DNA of 64,000 nucleotides from Devosia sp. GTDB taxonomy: Bacteria; Pseudomonadota; Alphaproteobacteria; Rhizobiales; Devosiaceae. Under the pieces are notes generated by a model. It did not search any database. It was not told the origin of the DNA and was given only the letters and a program-made list of their open reading frames with translations. This document shows, piece after piece, positions 34,979 to 48,400 of the stretch (position 1 is the stretch's first letter; every line of letters starts with the position of its first letter). The stretch lies in assembly GCA_028290665.1 (NCBI GenBank), contig JAQGJK010000002.1, positions 1 to 64,000 of the forward strand, written 5' to 3'. The translations under genes were made by a program, and so were the position numbers.

Positions 34979-35103
34979 GGAGGAAACTCTGTTGACGATG
35001 GTCGACGCGTCAGCAGGGTAAAAGGCGGGTACTGAAAAAATTGTGAATGAGCGCGGCTTCTTCGCTTTCCTTCCCTGTCGAAGACGGCGAGGAAGCAGGG
35101 GTG

Positions 35104-35424
35104 TCAGGCTTTCCGCGAGCTCTCGGCCAAAGTCAACGTCAGTCCATCCAACCCGTCATTGAGGATAATCTGGCACGACAACCTTGAAGTCGGTCGCTTG
35201 TCGAGGGTGGAAAACAGCAAATCCTCCTCGTCGTCGGAAGGCGGCGGCAGTTGATCGAACCAGTGTTCCCCGACATAGACATGGCATGTCGCACAGGCGC
35301 ATGCCCCGCCGCACTCGGCCTTGATGTTGAGACCCCAGTCGCGGATCGCTTCCATGGCGCGCCAACCCTCGAGCCCTTCGAGCTCATGGGTTTCGCCGTC
35401 TTGGTCGGTAACGCGGATGAACAT
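35104..35424 (-). CDS. [2Fe-2S] ferredoxin, adrenodoxin type
   Basis: 106 residues. Cluster ligands are visible: CGGACACATC (C-x5-C-x2-C) near residue 38, and a fourth Cys in LSCQI near residue 84. The fold is that of adrenodoxin-type ferredoxins with HVYVGEHW after the third ligand. It begins 3 bp after the ferredoxin-NADP reductase gene, so the two are coupled and likely partners. Electrons could pass to the sulfite reductase encoded upstream in the same block. Confidence 0.9.
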   Translation of the reverse strand: MFIRVTDQDGETHELEGLEGWRAMEAIRDWGLNIKAECGGACACATCHVYVGEHWFDQLPPPSDDEEDLLFSTLDKRPTSRLSCQIILNDGLDGLTLTLAESSRKA

Positions 35425-35427
35425 CCG

Positions 35428-37769
<2,342 letters not shown>

Positions 37770-37783
<14 letters not shown>

Positions 37784-39428
37784 AAAGGGCCTCCTTGAAC
37801 GGCGCCTCGCCGAGCCGCCGGAACGCCGCGATGAACGGCTCGTCGACGCTGACGCGCCGGGCGATATAGGCATCGACCAGCCGTTCGATCGCGTTCGGCA
37901 CTTCTTCGGCCTCGAACCCCGGCCCGAGGATCTTGCCGACCGAGGCATTCTCGGTGGCGTCGCCGCCGACGGTGATCTGGTATAGTTCGCCGCCCTTCTT
38001 CTCCACGCCGAGAATCCCGATATGGCCGACATGGTGATGGCCGCAGGCGTTGATGCAGCCGGAAATCTTGATCTTGAGCCCGCCGATATCGCGCTGGCGG
38101 GCCTCGGACTCGAATTTGCGCGTCAATTCCTGGGCGATCGGAATCGAGCGGGCGGTGGCCAGCGCGCAGTAATCCATGCCCGGGCAGCAGATGATGTCCG
38201 AGATCAGCCCGGCATTGCCGTCCGCCATATTGTTGGCGACCAGCCCGTCATAGACTGCCCGCAGGTCGGCGATGCGGACGTGCGGCAGCACCAAATTCTG
38301 TTCGTGGGTAACGCGCAACTCGTCGAACGAATACCGCTCGGCGAGGTCGGCAATCGCCTCCATCTGCGTATCGGTGGCGTCCCCCGGCGCGCCGCCGACG
38401 GGTTTCAGCGAAATGGTGACGCTGACGTACCCCGGCTGCCGATGGGCGTTGAGGTTGTGCTCGAGCCAGTTGCCATAGGCCGGATTGAGGATTTTCTCCC
38501 GCGGCACATCGACGACACTCGCCGTCAGCCGCTCATAGGCGGGCTCGGCGAAATAGGCGGCGATGCGGTCGAGTTCTTCCCCAGGCAGCGTCAGCCGGCC
38601 GCCGCGAACTTCGGCGAATTCCTGCTCGACCTGCGCCTTGATGGTTTCGAGACCCTCCTCGTGCACGAGGATCTTGATGCGCGCCTTGTACTTGTTATCG
38701 CGGCGACCATAGCGGTTGTAGACCCGCATGATGCTCTCGAGGTAGCTCAGCAGGTGTTCGTGCCGCACGAAGCTGTTGATCAGTTTGCCGATCATCGGCG
38801 TGCGTCCGAGGCCGCCCCCCACCCACACTTCCCAGCCAGTCTCACCGGCGCCATTGCGCGCCGCCTGCAGCCCGATATCGTGGAAACGGATCGCTGCCCG
38901 GTCATTGGGCGAGCCGGTCATCGCGATCTTGAACTTGCGCGGCAGATAGGAAAATTCGGGATGGAGGCTCGACCATTGCCGCAGGATTTCGGCCACCGGA
39001 CGCGGATCGATGATCTCGTCGTCCGCGGCGCCGGCGAACTGGTCGGTGGTGATATTGCGGATGCAATTGCCCGAGGTCTGGATTGCATGCATCTCGACCG
39101 AGGCGAGATCAGCGAGAATCTCGGGCACGTCGCGCAGTTTTGGCCAGTTGAACTGGATATTCTGCCGCGTGGTGAAGTGGCCGTAGCCACGATCATAGGT
39201 CCGGGCTATGTGCGCCAGCATGCGCACCTGCTTGGACGACAGCGTGCCGTACGGCACGGCGATGCGCAGCATGTAGGCGTGCAGTTGCAGATACAGCCCG
39301 TTCATCAGCCTGAGCGGCCGGAACTGGTCTTCGGTCAGGTCGCCGGCAATGCGGCGATGCACCTGGTCGGAGAACTGGCTGGTGCGCTCGCGTACGAACG
39401 CGGCGTCGAATTCGTCATATCGATACAT
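37770..39428 (-). CDS. cysI: Siroheme sulfite (or nitrite) reductase
   Basis: 552 residues. The N-terminal half-repeat has RLMNGLYLQLHAYMLRIAVPYG and GHFTTRQNIQFNW. The [4Fe-4S]-siroheme ligands are in CCPGMDYC (near residue 420) and CINACG (near 460), with HHVGHIGILG after. Sulfite and nitrite reductases share this fold; cysG, CysH and DUF2849 next door favour sulfite reduction. It lacks a flavoprotein partner (CysJ), but a ferredoxin and FNR lie in the same block. Confidence 0.92.
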
Positions 39429-39726
39429 GGCCGTCCTCGGACAGATGCTGGCGGTCGGTGTGGGCGTAGGGGGCGGTCGGGCCCTCGGCGCGGATTTTTT
39501 CGCGCATCCGGTCGGGCACGAGGATGCCGTCATTGACGGTCACCGTCTCGATCTCGATGCCGACGATGCGGTGCGTGCGCTTGCTAGTGGCGATCACCGT
39601 GTCACGTGCCTCGACCTCCTCCTTTGCGAAGGTGCGCGCCGCCTGCAGGTTTTCGACCCACTCGCCCGATGGCGAGAAGTAGACGGCGGCTCCCGAGAGC
39701 AGTTCGTTTCCGGCGAGAATTTCCAT
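39415..39726 (-). CDS. DUF2849 protein of sulfate assimilation operon
   Basis: 103 residues, ending inside the first codons of cysI (14-bp overlap). Start MEILAGNELLSGAAVYFSP. The sequence has a beta-rich, soluble character with VENLQAARTFAKEEVEARD. DUF2849 proteins commonly sit between cysG and cysI in alphaproteobacteria. Their function is not established; a role in sulfite reductase assembly is a guess from position. Confidence 0.82.
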   Translation of the reverse strand: MEILAGNELLSGAAVYFSPSGEWVENLQAARTFAKEEVEARDTVIATSKRTHRIVGIEIETVTVNDGILVPDRMREKIRAEGPTAPYAHTDRQHLSEDGHVSI

Positions 39727-39733
39727 GATTGCC

Positions 39734-41134
39734 CTATGCGACCTGCGAAGTGCGCTCGGCGAGCGCGGTGGCTGCCGACCAGTCGCCCGCAGCGACGGCT
39801 TCGCCGATGAGAATGAGTGCCGGACCCGGCGCGATGTCCGAGATTCCGGCGGAGAGTTCGCCAAGCTGGCCGAAATGCAGGCTGCGATTAGGACGTCCGG
39901 CATTGACCACGACCCCAACGGGGGTTGCGGCACTCATCCCCGCGGCGATCAGCCGGGCGGCGACATCCGCCGCGACCGATTTGCCCATGTAGATGCCGAG
40001 TGTCAGCCCCTGCCCGGCGATCGCGGCCCAATGCGCCACTTCGCTATCGTCCGCCCCATGCGCCGTGGCGACAAGGAACCCCGATGCGACATTGCGCAGG
40101 GTGACCGGCGTGGCGGTATCAGCGGCCGCAGCGAGCGCCGCGGTAATCCCCGGCACCACCGCATGCGGAATGCCCTCGCGCCGCAGCGCGGCGAGTTCCT
40201 CACCGGCCCGCCCGAAAATCAGCGGATCGCCGGATTTCAGCCGCGCTACCCGTTTGCCTTCGCGCGCCAACGTCACCAGCAGGTGGTTAATCTGGTGCTG
40301 CGAAATCGAATGGCTGCCCTTCGATTTCCCAACGCAGATGCGCTGCGCATCGCGCCGGCCCATCTCGACCACCACATTGGGCACCAGTTGATCGTGGACG
40401 ATCACATCGGCCTCCTGCAGCAGGCGCTGGGCCCGTAGCGTCAGCAAATCCTCGGCACCGGGGCCGGCCCCGATCAGGTGCACAAACCCCTGCCCAGTCG
40501 CCTCCGTCGCATGCGTGTCGAGCAACCCAAGCGCTACCCGCCGACCATCGGCAGTGCTGCGCGATAGCGCGGTGTCGATTTCGGGCGAAGTGACCAGCGT
40601 CTCGTAGAACCGCCGGCGGGCCGCGTTGCTTGGGATCAAGGCTTCGACCCGCTCGCGCAGCGAACCTGCCAGCCGGGCCAGCGTCCCGACGCGCGGCGGC
40701 AAGTCCGCCTCGATTCGCGCCCGCAGGAGCCGTGCAAGCACCGGCGCATCGCCTTCCGAGGACACGGCGATGGTGATCGGCGCGCGCTCGATGAACGACG
40801 GAGTGAAAAAATCGCACTCGGCGGGCACGTCGACGACGTTGAGCGGAATGCCGCGTCGCCGCGCTTCGGACTTCGCCAGTTCGGCGTCGACACCGGTTTC
40901 GGCGACGAACACCAGGGCAGTGCTATCGAGATCGGCCGGAACGAACGCTCGCTCGACACGCTCGATCGACAACCCCGGAAAGTCGCTTGAAATGTGCCGC
41001 GAAATAATGACTACTAAAGCAGTCGTCTTAGTGACCAGCCGGGCTTTGTTGAGGGCTTCTTCGCCACCGCCAATGATGACGATGCGTTGACCCTCGACTT
41101 TGTAGCTCAACGGAAATGTGTTGAGTTCACCCAT
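39734..41134 (-). CDS. cysG: Siroheme synthase CysG
   Basis: 466 residues. The N-terminal precorrin-2 dehydrogenase/ferrochelatase domain has IVIIGGGEEALNKARLV. The C-terminal uroporphyrinogen-III methyltransferase domain (from about residue 215) has HLIGAGPGAEDLLTLRAQRLL, RLKSGDPLIFGRAGEE and VVPGITAA. It makes siroheme for the sulfite reductase encoded just downstream. The ATG at 41134 gives MGELNTFPLSYKVEGQ; the longer form is unlike the family. It is the first gene of the cysG-DUF2849-cysI-cysH run. Confidence 0.94.
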   Translation of the reverse strand: MGELNTFPLSYKVEGQRIVIIGGGEEALNKARLVTKTTALVVIISRHISSDFPGLSIERVERAFVPADLDSTALVFVAETGVDAELAKSEARRRGIPLNVVDVPAECDFFTPSFIERAPITIAVSSEGDAPVLARLLRARIEADLPPRVGTLARLAGSLRERVEALIPSNAARRRFYETLVTSPEIDTALSRSTADGRRVALGLLDTHATEATGQGFVHLIGAGPGAEDLLTLRAQRLLQEADVIVHDQLVPNVVVEMGRRDAQRICVGKSKGSHSISQHQINHLLVTLAREGKRVARLKSGDPLIFGRAGEELAALRREGIPHAVVPGITAALAAAADTATPVTLRNVASGFLVATAHGADDSEVAHWAAIAGQGLTLGIYMGKSVAADVAARLIAAGMSAATPVGVVVNAGRPNRSLHFGQLGELSAGISDIAPGPALILIGEAVAAGDWSAATALAERTSQVA

Positions 41135-41191
41135 GCTGACCTTTATTTGCGCGAGCCACAATATATCGGAATTCGGGGGTTTTCCGCAAGT

Positions 41192-41206
41192 TATTGGAAT
41201 CCAATA
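41192..41206. promoter_or_regulatory. Perfect 7-bp inverted repeat upstream of cysG
   Basis: TATTGGA-A-TCCAATA, a perfect palindrome with a one-base spacer, 58-72 bp upstream of cysG in an AT-rich stretch. It is a candidate operator for the sulfate operon; the regulator is not identified. Confidence 0.45.
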
Positions 41207-41317
41207 GCTTTCATATTCCCCATCAAGCCCGCCCCGTAGCACGGCCCGATGGTCGGCTCACCGCAGGCGACAAAAGAATCCGGAACGACGGTGCCGGAAG
41301 CAAAATTTATCGAACGC

Positions 41318-42132
<815 letters not shown>

Positions 42133-42473
42133 GTTTGCCTCCTCGACCGGCCGAGCAACGTCGCCGGCCTGTGGAAAACGCTAGGGTTGCGCCGTGAACG
42201 AGGCCTTAAATCAGCCGTCCGAACCGATGGAATCTCTTGGTCAAGCACTGGTTCGCGGTCTGAGGGTTAACCTTCTCTTAAGAAAGGGTTCGGTTTGCTT
42301 CAATTTGAATATATACAGGCTGTCTACCAGCGCGCGGCGGCGAGGGCTGGGGCAGTCGGGCTGACGCCTAAAATTGTACCCAATTGAGGACCAACCCCAT
42401 AACGGGTGGGCTTCATAACAGCTCAACGTCTGCCGCGATGTCGCAACGAGCCGATGCGAGAGTTGTAAAGAGT
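42133..42473. other. 341-bp divergent intergenic region
   Basis: Lies between the hypothetical gene and the giant gene. It is AT-richer than its surroundings near 42270-42325 (TTTGAATATATACAGG), a plausible promoter area. I could not place a -35/-10 pair with normal spacing. No RNA gene or repeat was seen. Confidence 0.3.
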
Positions 42474-45400
42474 ATGGCCACCAATCCAAACGATCCCGCA
42501 GCCCTGGCATTCTCCGCCGTGGAGGATGCACTCAAGGACTCGGTTTTCGGCATCGACAACGAGTCGACGAAAACCGATCCGCCGGAATTGCAGAAGCCAT
42601 CACCGCAGTCGTTCCAGCGGACCGAGCGGATGCGTACCGCGGAAAAGCAGGCGAGCCTCGCCAGCACCGTTGCCAACGATGATCGCTATCAGTCGAAGGT
42701 GCTGTATGGGTTGCAGGCGAAATCCTCGTCGACCCCGACCGTGCTAGCCGTCGGTGCCTCGATCGTCTGGATCGCCGCGACTCTCGGCGCCGGCTTCCTG
42801 CGCTATGGTCCGCAGATGTCGGCTTCGTTCGGCACCTTCATCACCACGATCGATTTCATCAATCTGCTGGCGCTGATGTTCGTGCCAGTGGCGGTACTGT
42901 TCGGCGTCGCGACGCTGTTCCGGCGCGCGCAGGATCTGCGTCGTGCTGCAACCTCGATAACGCAGGCAGCCGTTCGCCTTGCCGAGCCCGAAACCACCGC
43001 AGCCGATAAGGTCGCCTCCGTCGGCCAGGCCGTGCGCCGCGAAGTCAACGCGCTCGGCGACGGTCTCGAACGTGCTCTGTCGCGCGCCGGCGAGCTCGAA
43101 GTGATGATCCACAACGAGGTCACCTCGCTCGAAAAGACCTATTCCGACAACGAAGCCCGCATGCGGGCGCTGATCGCCGAACTCGCCAGCCAGCGCGAGA
43201 ACGTCACCGCCAACACCGATCGCGTCCGCGAAGCCATCACCGAATCGCATACCGGGCTGGTGTTCGACCTCGACATGATCAGCCAGCGCATCTCGGGCAC
43301 CATCATCGAGAGCGGCGGCAACCTGACCAAGGCACTTGAAACCGCCGGCAACACGCTGACCGGCACGCTGGCCGACCGCACCGACGCTTTCGTGGCGCTG
43401 GTTGACAATCGGAGCATGGATTTCGTCAATGCCTTCGACGAGAGCGCCCGGCGGCTCAATCAATCGATCGGCGATCAGTCGCTGATCATGAGCGACCAGT
43501 TCGAGCAGCGTACCGCCGAACTCTCGACCGTCATCGACCGCCGCACCGGTGCCCTGACCGATGCCCTCGATGCCCGTGCCGCCACCTTGTCCGAAGCCAT
43601 CGAAGCCCGCACCGGCTCACTGTCCGATGCCATCGAGGAGCGCACCACTTCACTGTCGCGCCTCCTTACCGAGGGCGGCGATAATCTGCTCGAAAGCCTG
43701 CGCAATCGCGGCTTCGAAGTCAGCAATTCGCTCGAGGAAATCGGCTCGCGCATGGCGAGCGACATCGACCGCAGCGCCCAGGCCGCGCAAATCCTGGTCG
43801 ACAGCGTCGCCAACCGCCTCGACGAGAGCGTCAATATCCAACTCAACGCCATGGATAGCCGTTTCCAGTCGGCGCTGATCGAAATCGGTGCCGTTGTCGA
43901 TGAATCGAGCGAACGCGCCCGTCAGGTGCTGGCTTCGGCCGGCGCCCAATCATTGTCCGAATTCGATGGCAAACTCGATACCGTTGCCGCTGCGCTCGAC
44001 CAGCGCCTGCAGGTGCTCGACGAGGTTGTCAGCGAAAAGGGCATGCGCGTCGTCGCGGCGCTCGATCGCCACAACACCAGCTTCGGCGGCCGTGCCGATG
44101 CCTTCGAAACGGCGATGGACACGCGGTCTCGCGACCTCAATGCCGTGCTCGACGATCATGTCCGCCTGCTCGACGACTCCGTCGGCTCGCGCGTCCAGCT
44201 CGTCACCCAGACCATTATCGCCAAGACCCGCGAATTGACCGACAGCCTTGACGGCCACGTCGGCATCATCAGCGGCGAACTCGACAGCCGCGTTAGCATG
44301 CTGACCAGCGGGCTGGCCGAACGCACTGAGGAATTGCGAGCCGCGATCGGCGATAGCTCCAGCGCCCTCTCGGCCACCCTCGAGCAGCATACTTTTGGCA
44401 TCAACAATACGCTGTCGACTCGCACTCAGCAGCTTGCCGATACGCTCGGCGCCCATACCACGGCGATCTCGACCGCCATGGGCGAGCGCACCGACACGCT
44501 GGCCCGGACCATCGAAGAGCAGTCGATCGCGGCGACCGGTCGCATCGAAGGCAGCTTCCGCACGGTGACCGACACTTTGGTCGATCGCTCGACCAGCATC
44601 GCCGCCCTGCTCGGCGACACGGTTGCCGAAGTTACCAACAGCCTCGCTCGCAATATCGATGTCGCGGTCGCGCGGATCGCGGATGCCGAAGGCGGCATTT
44701 CGGCTCAGATCAACGCGGCCTCCGAGACGGTCGGCGAACACGCCCGCCAGGCGGCGCTCTCCATCGACAGCGGCGTCATTGCGGCACGGCGCGCCATCGT
44801 CGACACCATCGATGACCGGCTGAGCACCCTGCCCGAGGCGATCACCGCCCGTGCAGACATCACGGCCGAACGGCTGAATTCGCTCAATACCGCGATCAAC
44901 TCGTCGTTGATCAAATCGATGAGCGACCTTGAATCCGGCGCCGACCGCATCGAAGAAGCCATCCAGTCGCGCCTCGGCGTAGCCACGCAGGCCATCCACA
45001 ATGATGTGGTCGACACCACACACCGCATGGACGTCGCCGTCCGCGCGGCGCTCGACCAGATCCAGAATACTGCGCGCCAGATCGACGAGGTCGTCTCGAT
45101 CAAGGCCGTCGATGCAACGATCAACATCGGCGCCAAAGTCACCGAACTGAACCGTTCGGTCACCGAGCAGACCAACGCCTTCGCGGCGCTGGTCTCGGAC
45201 AAATCCGACCAGCTGCAGGCCGCTCTCGGCAATCACGGCAATCTGCTGCGCGAAGCGCTGGCCGAGAACGCCCGCGAAGCCGAAGCCATCATGTCGGTGT
45301 CGACCACCCGCATCCTCTCGGATGTGACCTCGGCACTCGGCAAGCTCAACGACAGCAATATCCTGCTGCAGAAGGTGCTCGACGCCTCGACCTCCAATCT

Positions 45401-48400
45401 CGCCAACCTCGAAAACAGCGTTGCGCAGCAGACCTCGACGTATTCGAACACGGTCCGCGACGCGATCGGCTCGACCGAACAGGCGGGTCGCCTCGTGACC
45501 GAGCACGTCTCGGCGTTGCAGGGCACCATTCGCGGCATGCTTGACCAGTTCGGTTCGCTGCTCGGCAACCTCAACGCCGAAGCCAAGAGCATCGACCAGG
45601 CCTCGCAGTCGTTGACCACTGTCTCCGAGTTCTCGCTAAAGTCCCTCGAAGACCGTCGCGGCGCCATGGATGCCCTCGCCGAGAGCTTCACCACCCGTGC
45701 CGACGACATTGATCACCGCATGCGCACCTTCGCGCTGTCGATCGCCGAAACCGTCAACGAGACGGAAGATCGCCTGGTCATCGCCCGCCGCGCCATGGAA
45801 ACAGCGCTGACCTCGACCTCGGGTCAGGTTTCGGGCGCCCTCGACTCGACGGCTGCGACGGTCACCTCCGCTCTCGCCGCGACTGCATCCCACATCGCCT
45901 CCGTGCTTGACGACAACAGCACTCGCGTCGCCATCGCCCTGACTGACAACAGTGATCGCGTCGGCGCGGTGTTGGACGACAACAGCACCCGGGTCGCTAT
46001 CGCTCTGACCGACAACAGCGATCGTGTCGGTGCGGTGATGAATTCGAACAGCGATACCGTCAATGCGGCGCTCCGGTCGCACAGCGACTATGTCGATACC
46101 GCGCTGGCGACCAATAGCGAGCGGATCGAGTCCGTCATGAGCGACAGTGGCGGTCGCGTGGCGACGGTCATCGCCGACGCCAGCGAACGTGTCGAAGCCG
46201 CACTTTCGGGTACCGGCGAACGCGTCAAGTCCGTGCTTGAAGCCACTACTGGCCGCGTTGAAACCGCGCTCGACGACGCCTCCAGCCGCGTCGAGAGTGT
46301 TCTCGACACCGCGAGCGACCGGGTCGAAGCCTCGCTCAGCGGCACCGCCGACCGCGTCGATGCGGTGCTCAACGCCAGTGGCGATCGCCTCAACACGGTC
46401 CTGACCACGGTCACCGATCGGGTCAGCGCCGCCGTCACCGGGTCGAGCCAGCAGGTTGCGACCACGCTCGAAGCCAACCGCCAGCAGGTCGCGGCAACTC
46501 TTGCCACCGCGGGCCAGCAGGCGTTCACCCTGATCGAGGAAAACAGCCGCCGCGTCGCCGCCGTAATGACCGATAGCTCGGAGCGGATCGACAAGACGCT
46601 CGTCGCCACCCGCCAATCGCTCGGCGTCATGCTTGAACAGGTCGAGTCCGAGTCCGCCGCCCGCCTCGAAACGAGCGGCAACCGCATCGCTGCCCTCATC
46701 GACGGCTCGTCGCGCCACGCCGCTGAAACCCTGCACCAAACCGGCAACCTCATCGAACAGGCGCTGTCCGGCAACACCGAGCGCGTCGATGCCCTGCTGC
46801 GGCACACCGCCGATCGTGTCGCCGAGGTGGTCAATCAGGCCGCCGGCAATGCCACCAGCACGCTTGACAGCACCACCTCGGCGCTGACCCAGGCCATCGA
46901 AGTCGGCACCGGTACCGTGCGTGAGGCTCTCGCCGATACCGCCGGCCTGGTCACGCAAACGCTGTCCGAAACCTCGGGCTCAGTGCAGCACGCGCTGCTC
47001 GAAACGGCGAGTTCGGTGCAAAGCACCCTCGATGCCGCGACCAGCACGCTGCAGCAGACGCTGGCCACCAACACCGGCACCGTCCGCAGCCTGCTCAACG
47101 CCTCGACCGGCGAAGTCCACAACACGTTGACCTCGAATACCGAAGATCTTCGCACCTTCCTCGGCGCCTCGACCGACGACATCCGCTCGGCCCTTGCCGG
47201 CAATACCGCGGAAGTTCGGACCGCGCTCGGCGCCTCCAGCGAGGATATCCGCACTACTCTCATCAGCAACACCGAGGATCTCCGCTCCTTCCTCGTCGGT
47301 TCGACGGACGATATTCGTGCGACGGTCAACGGCAACAGTGAGGAATTGCAGGCTTTCCTCAGCACCTCGAGCGAAGACATCCGGTTGGCGCTGACCACCA
47401 ATACCGACGACGTCCGCACCATTCTCGGCGCGACGTCCGGTGAAATCCGCACCACGCTGGCGACCACTACGGGCGACATGCGCACCGCGCTCGACCAATC
47501 GACCAGCATGGTGCGCGGCGGTCTCTACAGCACCACCAATGAAATCCGCGCCGCGCTCGACCAGACCAGCACCGAGCTTCGCAGCACGCTGGAACAGACC
47601 ACGGGCGACCTGCGCGGCAGTCTCGAACAGACCACCGACGGCCTTCGCGCCATCGTCGAGCAGACCACCCAGGACCTGCGCGGCACGCTCGAACAATCGT
47701 CCGGCGAAATCCGCTCGACCGTCGAGGAAACCACGGCCGAGCTGCGGATCGCCCTGCAAAGTACCACGTTCGACCTCCGCACCGTCATGCAGCAGACCTC
47801 CGGTCAGCTTCGCGACACCCTTGGGGGCGCCACCACCGAACTTCGCAGCTCGGTCGAAGACGCCACCGTGCAACTCCGCGGCACCCTCGACGATGCGACC
47901 GAAAATCTGCGCGGCACGCTCGACCATGCTACGGGGGATCTGCGGGGCTCGATCGATACCGCCACGGTGCAGCTCCGCGGCTCGATCGAACAGACTACGG
48001 GCGATCTCCGTGGGTTGTTGGACCAATCGACCGGCGACATGCGCACGGTTGTCGAACTGGCGACCGGCGACATCCAGTCGGCACTGACCCAATCGACCGA
48101 CACGCTCCGCTCGACGCTGTCCGTCGCTTCTGGCGATATGCGCCGTGTCCTCGGCGAGACCAGTGGCGAAGTCCGCCGCGTGCTCAACGAAACCACCGGC
48201 GCCATCGACGGGACGCTGTCCGAAATCACCGGCAATGTCCGCTCGGCCATCGAAGGCAGTGCGTCGAGCCTGCGCGATACCCTGCTCAGCACCGGCAGCG
48301 ACGTTGCTGCCAAGCTCGGCGATTTTCGCGACACCGCCGACAGCGAAAGCCAGCGCACCACCGAAGTGCTGCGCGATGCCCAGCAGTCCATGGTCTCCGA

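Noticed and set aside
34979-35103. Possible terminator between the ferredoxin and EAL genes
   Set aside because: Partly complementary CTTCC/GGAAG stretches are present but form no clean stem followed by a T-run.
47090-48300. 33-bp periodic DNA that might be read as a CRISPR or satellite array
   Set aside because: The period is the DNA echo of 11-residue protein repeats in an open frame; units are diverged and no constant repeat-spacer pattern exists.
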